NCBI RefSeq assembly: GCF_021648855.1
Contig: NZ_JAKJHX010000047.1
Coordinates: forward strand, 1 to 36,781
Length of the DNA: 36,781 nucleotides
DNA from: Tychonema litorale BBK16
GTDB taxonomy: Bacteria; Cyanobacteriota; Cyanobacteriia; Cyanobacteriales; Microcoleaceae
Direction: 5' to 3'
In this document: positions 33,299-36,781 of the stretch, piece after piece
Layout: every line of letters starts with the position of its first letter
How positions within the stretch are numbered: the first letter of the stretch is position 1
The notes under the pieces: model-generated
What the model was told of the DNA's origin: nothing
The model's database searches: none
The model's input: the letters and a program-made list of their open reading frames with translations, nothing else
Position numbers and translations under genes: made by a program

Positions 33299-33577
33299 AT
33301 GATTATCTTAGACCTCAACCACGTCGAAATCATCTCCGAATCAACTCAAGTAGAAGGCGGATTTTACAATTTCTACGAAAATGATTTCGTCAAACTGGAA
33401 ATTGTATCGAAGCCAAGAATTAAAGGCAATAGCGCGATCGCATTAGCAGATTCAGCGGCCTATGGCAAGAATACTTTCGCTAAGAGTGTCACCTACACTG
33501 AAACCAATCAGGGCTACTCTTCCGAAGCTTCCAGCGCCTCCGTAGCTGGTTCCAAAGGTTCCTACTTCTGGTTTTAG
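33299..33577 (+). CDS. Gly-Gly-leader small secreted protein, copy 2 (92 aa)
   Basis: Tandem duplicate of the preceding gene, same length. Residues from about STQVEGG through NTFAK are identical, as is most of their DNA. Differences cluster in the leader (ILDL and IISES for ISDL and IVCES), in VTYTETNQ versus VTYTETVQ, and at the very C-terminus (GSYFWF versus GSYYHW). The Gly-Gly site is conserved at residues 20-21. The ATG follows ACCCACGAAAAAAA with no Shine-Dalgarno sequence, so expression may be weaker or depend on copy 1's translation. Confidence 0.8.
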   Translation: MIILDLNHVEIISESTQVEGGFYNFYENDFVKLEIVSKPRIKGNSAIALADSAAYGKNTFAKSVTYTETNQGYSSEASSASVAGSKGSYFWF

Positions 33578-33602
33578 TAGTTCGACCTAGCAAACAAATA
33601 GT

Positions 33603-33649
33603 AGAAACCGCTGCAAGATCGATATGTTAAAAACTTTCAGCGGTTTTCT
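33603..33649 (+). terminator. Probable terminator after the twin precursor genes
   Basis: AGAAACCGCTG pairs with CAGCGGTTTTCT (one bulge) across a 24-base loop, and the distal arm contains TTTT. It is 26 bases after copy 2's stop. Confidence 0.5.
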
Positions 33650-33724
33650 ATCTATTCAGTAAATGTCAAGGATCAATGCAATACAGTATTCAGGTTTTGA
33701 TAAATGGAGTGGATGACCAAATTA

Positions 33725-34012
33725 ATGATTATTTATGACTTGGATTATCAGGAAGAATTGATTGACGTAAACTGTATTGTCGGCGGTGTCTATGCCTACG
33801 CAAATACCAGTGCATTTGCTAGTAGCGGATCTGGTTCTGCGAATGGTAATGCTGCTGCTTTTGGTCAATCTACTTCGGCTCGAACTCGAACTTCTACAAT
33901 AGTCTCGCAGGGTTTTACTGATTCCCAGGCTCAGGCTTATGCTTATGCTAAAACAGGGAAAAATTCAGCACGGGCTGAATCGGATAGTTTTGCTTTATTC
34001 ATCGGCAATTGA
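33725..34012 (+). CDS. Gly-Gly-leader small secreted protein, divergent Ala/Ser-rich member (95 aa)
   Basis: MIIYDLDYQEELIDVNCIVG plus G gives a 21-residue leader of exactly the same length as the twin genes, with DL and E10 conserved. For this reason I take the ATG at 33725 rather than the in-frame ATGs at 33704 or 33713. The mature part is low-complexity: VYAYANTSAFASSGSGSANG, NAAAFGQSTSARTRTS, DSQAQAYAYAKTGKNSARAE, ending FALFIGN. It shares no obvious sequence with the twins after the leader except the Ala/Ser/Tyr bias. It is a probable exporter substrate. A GTGGA element precedes by about 10 bases. Confidence 0.75.
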   Translation: MIIYDLDYQEELIDVNCIVGGVYAYANTSAFASSGSGSANGNAAAFGQSTSARTRTSTIVSQGFTDSQAQAYAYAKTGKNSARAESDSFALFIGN

Positions 34013-34078
34013 ATAATCACAATTTAAAAAAGTCTGGTAGAGATGTTTATAGAACTAATATTTCCACGGTGATTTGTG

Positions 34079-35671
34079 ATGAATGAATCTGATTTCATAG
34101 AGTTTAATCTGTCGGCTCCTGAAAAACCAACAAATAATTCTATCCCACCCATTAATCCTGGAGGTAGTGGCAGTTCGGCTAAATCCAGTTCAGTGGTAGA
34201 TAACAATGGTGCCGGCAGTACCAGCAGCGCCAAAGGTACTTCTCCTACGGGAGAAACTAGCAACAGCAACAAAACTATTTATACTCCGGGAGCAACCTCC
34301 ACTAGCGGTAGCGCAGAAGCTTCCGCTTCTTCTGGTGTTCCTCCAACATCCAACACGAAAGTAACAACGCCAACACCTGTAACAACCCCAACGCCAGTAA
34401 CAACACCAACGCCAGTAACAACACCAACGCTAGTAACAACTCCAACTCCAACACCAACACCAGTAACAACACCAACGCCAACACCAGTAACAACTCCAAC
34501 TCCAACTCCAACACCAACACCAGTAACAACTCCAACGCCAGTAACAACACCAACACCAGTAACAACACCAACTCCAACTCCAACACCAACTCCAACTCCA
34601 ACACCAACACCAGTAACAACACCAACACCAGTAACAACTCCAACTCCAACTCCAACACCTTCAGGTAATAGTAGTTCGAGTCAAACAAGTACGATCGCAA
34701 ATAATCAAGGTGTTACTACCAATACCAGCGCAACAGTAACCACTACCGCAGGCACTACCACGAGCACTCAGACAGTCTATACTCCGGGAGCTACTTCTGG
34801 CAGTGGACAAGCAGTAGCTGTTACAGGTACTCCAGCAAAGACTAACATCATAATACCAATACCAATACCAACACCAACACCAACACCAACACCAACACCA
34901 ACACCAACACCAACACCAACACCAACGCCAACGCCAACACCAACACCATCAAATGATCAGGCTGAAACTGATCCCATAGATAACAGTAATAGCAATAATT
35001 CTATCACCTTTACTGCTAATAATTCCAACACAGAGAATGCTGCAACAACGATTTTTGCAGAAATTAGCAACACAGAAAACCAGTCTGTGGTATTAACTTT
35101 CACCTACGATAGTAACGGTGGTCAAAATTGGCGTGGCACTTATGACGGTGATGTGATTGATTGTAGTAGCGGATTCGATCTAGTTTTTGCCTCTGGTGGC
35201 AACGATATTGTCACAGGTAGTAGAGGTAACGATACCCTCCATGGAGGTGATGAAAACGACACCTTGCGAGGAGGAAGAGGTCAAGATTTCCTAATTGGTG
35301 GCGACGGCGATGATTTTTTGTGTGGCGACTTTGGCGGTGATACATTGACGGGAGGTAATGGTGCTGATACGTTTGTATTGAGACCGGAAACAGCGACTCC
35401 TATGGCTAATCTAGCTTATGCAGAGATTCTCCAAGATTTCAATGCGGATCAGGGCGATAAAATTGGGTTGACAGCCGGAATTGCGATCGCAGAAATTTCA
35501 CTGCAAGTATTTGATACTGACAATGACGGTCAGGTTGATGCGACGATGGTCAAGTTTAGTTCCAATAATGGCGATCGCATTTTAGCTATAGTTTTAGGAA
35601 CAGTTAATCCTTTAGGGAAAACAACTTTGACCGATGCAGACTTTATTACTTTGCCAAATAACGGTTTTTGA
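34079..35671 (+). CDS. RTX-type (hemolysin-type calcium-binding) secreted protein with Pro-Thr linkers
   Basis: A 530-residue probable type I secretion substrate. The N-terminus ([20 protein letters not shown], then PPINPGG) is followed by Ser/Gly/Ala-rich segments. Two Pro-Thr linkers (about 95-194 and 259-290, built of TPTP and TPVTT) flank a middle domain; YTPGAT occurs before and after the first linker. RTX nonapeptides lie at about 373-431 ([54 protein letters not shown]). The end has [16 protein letters not shown] and a calcium-loop-like DTDNDGQVD. Start ATG 34079; GTG at 34076 is possible. RTX secretion signals are C-terminal and uncleaved, so this protein may also use the neighbouring exporter. 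An adhesin-like or extracellular-matrix role is inferred. Confidence 0.83.
   Translation: MNESDFIEFNLSAPEKPTNNSIPPINPGGSGSSAKSSSVVDNNGAGSTSSAKGTSPTGETSNSNKTIYTPGATSTSGSAEASASSGVPPTSNTKVTTPTPVTTPTPVTTPTPVTTPTLVTTPTPTPTPVTTPTPTPVTTPTPTPTPTPVTTPTPVTTPTPVTTPTPTPTPTPTPTPTPVTTPTPVTTPTPTPTPSGNSSSSQTSTIANNQGVTTNTSATVTTTAGTTTSTQTVYTPGATSGSGQAVAVTGTPAKTNIIIPIPIPTPTPTPTPTPTPTPTPTPTPTPTPTPSNDQAETDPIDNSNSNNSITFTANNSNTENAATTIFAEISNTENQSVVLTFTYDSNGGQNWRGTYDGDVIDCSSGFDLVFASGGNDIVTGSRGNDTLHGGDENDTLRGGRGQDFLIGGDGDDFLCGDFGGDTLTGGNGADTFVLRPETATPMANLAYAEILQDFNADQGDKIGLTAGIAIAEISLQVFDTDNDGQVDATMVKFSSNNGDRILAIVLGTVNPLGKTTLTDADFITLPNNGF
34361..34948. repeat. CCAACN hexamer/dodecamer microsatellite encoding Pro-Thr linkers
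   Basis: Two tracts (34361-34660 and 34853-34948) of CCAACA/CCAACT/CCAACG units with interspersed CCAGTAACAA. The second is almost pure CCAACA. Such tracts can change length by slippage, here always in frame because the unit is six bases. Confidence 0.9.
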
Positions 35672-35757
35672 TATGTGCTAAATGATTGCAAAAATTTCTT
35701 TTCCATTCTACTCAAATCGGCTGATATCATTAAAATTATCAGGGTTGCAAGAGAAAC

Positions 35758-36513
35758 ATGAAAGACATTTACCAGCCATTGATTGAGACCAATCAAATTA
35801 TTGATTCACTGAAACAAGAATTTCAAGTAAAGCCATTTTATCAAAGGATTTTGCAGAAGAGAGTCATTGAAACAACTGCCCAAGAACGGGGGTTAATCGT
35901 AACTCCCGAAGAAATTCAAGCGGAGGGGGACAAACTGCGGCGTGAGAAGCGTTTGGAGAAGGCTGCGGATACGATTGCTTGGCTAGCAGAGCAGATGATT
36001 TCGGTAGAAGATTTGGAAGCCGGGATTTGCGATCGGATCTTGGCAAAAAAACTGGCTAAATTCTTATTCGGCAAAGACGTAAATAAAGTTTTTGCTCAGA
36101 ATAAATTGCAATTTGATCAAATCATTTTGTATCAAATAATTGTCGAAGATGCTAAGCTTGCTCAAGAACTATTTTATCAAATTCAAGAGGCAGAAATTAG
36201 CTTTTTTGATGCGGCTCATTTTTATGACATTGATGAAAATCGTCGGCATTTATGTGGTTGCGAAGGCAAAGTTTATCGATGGGGTTTAAAGCCAGATATA
36301 GCCGTTGCAGTATTTAGTGCTAAGCCTGGAGAGGTAATTCGTCCAATTCAAACTGACCTAGGATATCACTTGTTCATGGTTGAAAAGTTTCTCCCTGCTG
36401 AATTAACTGTTGAACGCCATGAAGAAATATTGCAAAATCTGTTCAACGAGTGGCTATCCAATGAGGTAAACTATTTGTTATATCATCAATCCGAAATTGC
36501 GATTGCGGGGTAA
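35758..36513 (+). CDS. Parvulin-type peptidylprolyl isomerase of the secretion cluster
   Basis: A 251-residue protein with a SurA-like helical N-terminal part (LIVTPEEIQAEGDKLRREKR, about 45-64) and a degenerate parvulin (PpiC) domain in the second half (FDQIILYQIIVEDAKLAQEL, VFSAKPGEVIRPIQTDLGYH, LFMVEKFLP). The segment GEVIRPIQTDLGYHLF corresponds to the parvulin G-x-V-x-P-x-(Q/T)-x-x-GYH motif. There is no signal peptide, so it is cytoplasmic or uses another route. Parvulin genes often accompany HlyD/C39-exporter loci in cyanobacteria; a role in keeping Pro-rich substrates export-ready is inferred, and the neighbouring RTX protein is exceptionally Pro-rich. Confidence 0.82.
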   Translation: MKDIYQPLIETNQIIDSLKQEFQVKPFYQRILQKRVIETTAQERGLIVTPEEIQAEGDKLRREKRLEKAADTIAWLAEQMISVEDLEAGICDRILAKKLAKFLFGKDVNKVFAQNKLQFDQIILYQIIVEDAKLAQELFYQIQEAEISFFDAAHFYDIDENRRHLCGCEGKVYRWGLKPDIAVAVFSAKPGEVIRPIQTDLGYHLFMVEKFLPAELTVERHEEILQNLFNEWLSNEVNYLLYHQSEIAIAG

Positions 36514-36520
36514 TAAAACC

Positions 36521-36691
36521 ATGAAAAAATATAAAACTATCATCAAACGAACGAGCTCACCTGATGGTTGTGCAACATCAGAAGCAAAAAGCACAATTGT
36601 CGAAGATGGTGAAACTAAAGTCAGTCAATTTGTGTCAACAAAAGTCAGTAATACTAGCAGTAGCAGTAGCAGTTCTAGCTCTAGTAAATGA
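36521..36691 (+). CDS. Ser-rich 56-aa peptide of the secretion cluster
   Basis: MKKYKTIIKRTSSPDGCATS... ending in a run of about ten Ser and Lys-stop. The N-terminus is basic, a single Cys is at residue 17, and the middle is EAKSTIVEDGETKVSQFVST. No Gly-Gly leader is evident, but position (7 bases after the parvulin stop), size and Ser bias fit a small cluster product. The ATG at 36521 is chosen over an in-frame start at 36497 that would overlap the parvulin gene. The Ser tail is encoded by AGTAGC-type repeats. Real but unproven. Confidence 0.55.
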   Translation: MKKYKTIIKRTSSPDGCATSEAKSTIVEDGETKVSQFVSTKVSNTSSSSSSSSSSK

Positions 36692-36728
36692 TACAGCACT
36701 TTTCAGGTATGCGAGATACATAGTTCTT

Positions 36729-36747
36729 GTAGGGACACGGCACTGCC
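36729..36747. repeat. Partial copy of the GGGACACGGCA palindrome
   Basis: GTAGGGACACGGCACTGCC, then the sequence departs (CATTAGTG). It is half of the unit found twice at 20505-20560, and so probably a truncated or degenerate copy. Confidence 0.65.
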
Positions 36748-36781
36748 CATTAGTGTCAACTTAAGCCTGAAACTATTGGTA

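Noticed and set aside
34302..34700. Leu/Val/Glu-rich minus-strand frame
   Set aside because: Complement of the CCAACA repeats; composition is fully explained by the microsatellite.
1..36781. tRNA, rRNA or transposase genes
   Set aside because: None seen on either strand; all dispersed repeats are short and non-coding or inserted in other genes.

Overview
The window is cyanobacterial chromosome. It opens inside the photosystem II genes psbD (D2) and psbC (CP43), is littered with GCGATCGC (HIP1-type) octamers, and carries 7-bp tandem repeats (CATTAGT, CAGTCAA) of the kind known from filamentous cyanobacteria. A HetC/HetP-type cluster and the style of dispersed repeats suggest a filamentous organism, possibly Oscillatoriales (Microcoleus/Oscillatoria/Phormidium-like). 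That placement is inference; there is no rRNA gene to anchor it.

Layout. 1-2640: psbD (first three codons missing) and psbC, separated by an unusual spacer that ends in a second copy of the psbD tail. 2802-7504: housekeeping and conserved genes (KDPG aldolase-like, L,D-transpeptidase, Uma2-type nuclease, stand-alone Hsp70-like ATPase, a four-helix membrane protein, a small conserved protein). 7589-15011, minus strand: a probable defence operon of two small proteins, a DUF1156-type DNA methylase, a 59-aa protein, and a phospholipase-D/SNF2 helicase. Five copies of a palindromic repeat lie in or near it, one of them inside the helicase coding sequence. 15401-16930: ECF sigma factor, membrane anti-sigma and Spy/CpxP-like periplasmic protein, an envelope-stress module. 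17039-25659: YqiA-like esterase, polyphosphate-glucokinase-like ROK protein, hisC (with an in-frame repeat insertion), a conserved unknown, a decayed NTF2-like gene, a GH13 amylase divergent from glgC, and a DnaJ-type co-chaperone. 25845-26117: a DUF1816 protein.

26939-36691 is the most interesting region. A HetC-like C39-peptidase ABC exporter (1049 aa), an HlyD-type adaptor (599 aa) and a HetP-family protein are followed by three small proteins that each begin with a 21-residue leader ending in Gly-Gly: a near-identical pair and a divergent Ala/Ser-rich one. Then come an RTX-type protein with long Pro-Thr linkers, a parvulin-type prolyl isomerase and a 56-aa Ser-rich peptide. The likely logic is that the exporter's C39 domain removes the Gly-Gly leaders while the ABC and HlyD subunits pass the products across the envelope, with the parvulin helping substrates fold. 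The HetP-like protein carries a segment resembling the same leader, which may link a developmental regulator family to the export machine. No modification enzyme is visible, so the products would be unmodified Ser/Ala/Tyr-rich peptides or small proteins.

All identifications come from reading the sequence and from recalled family motifs. No database search was run.
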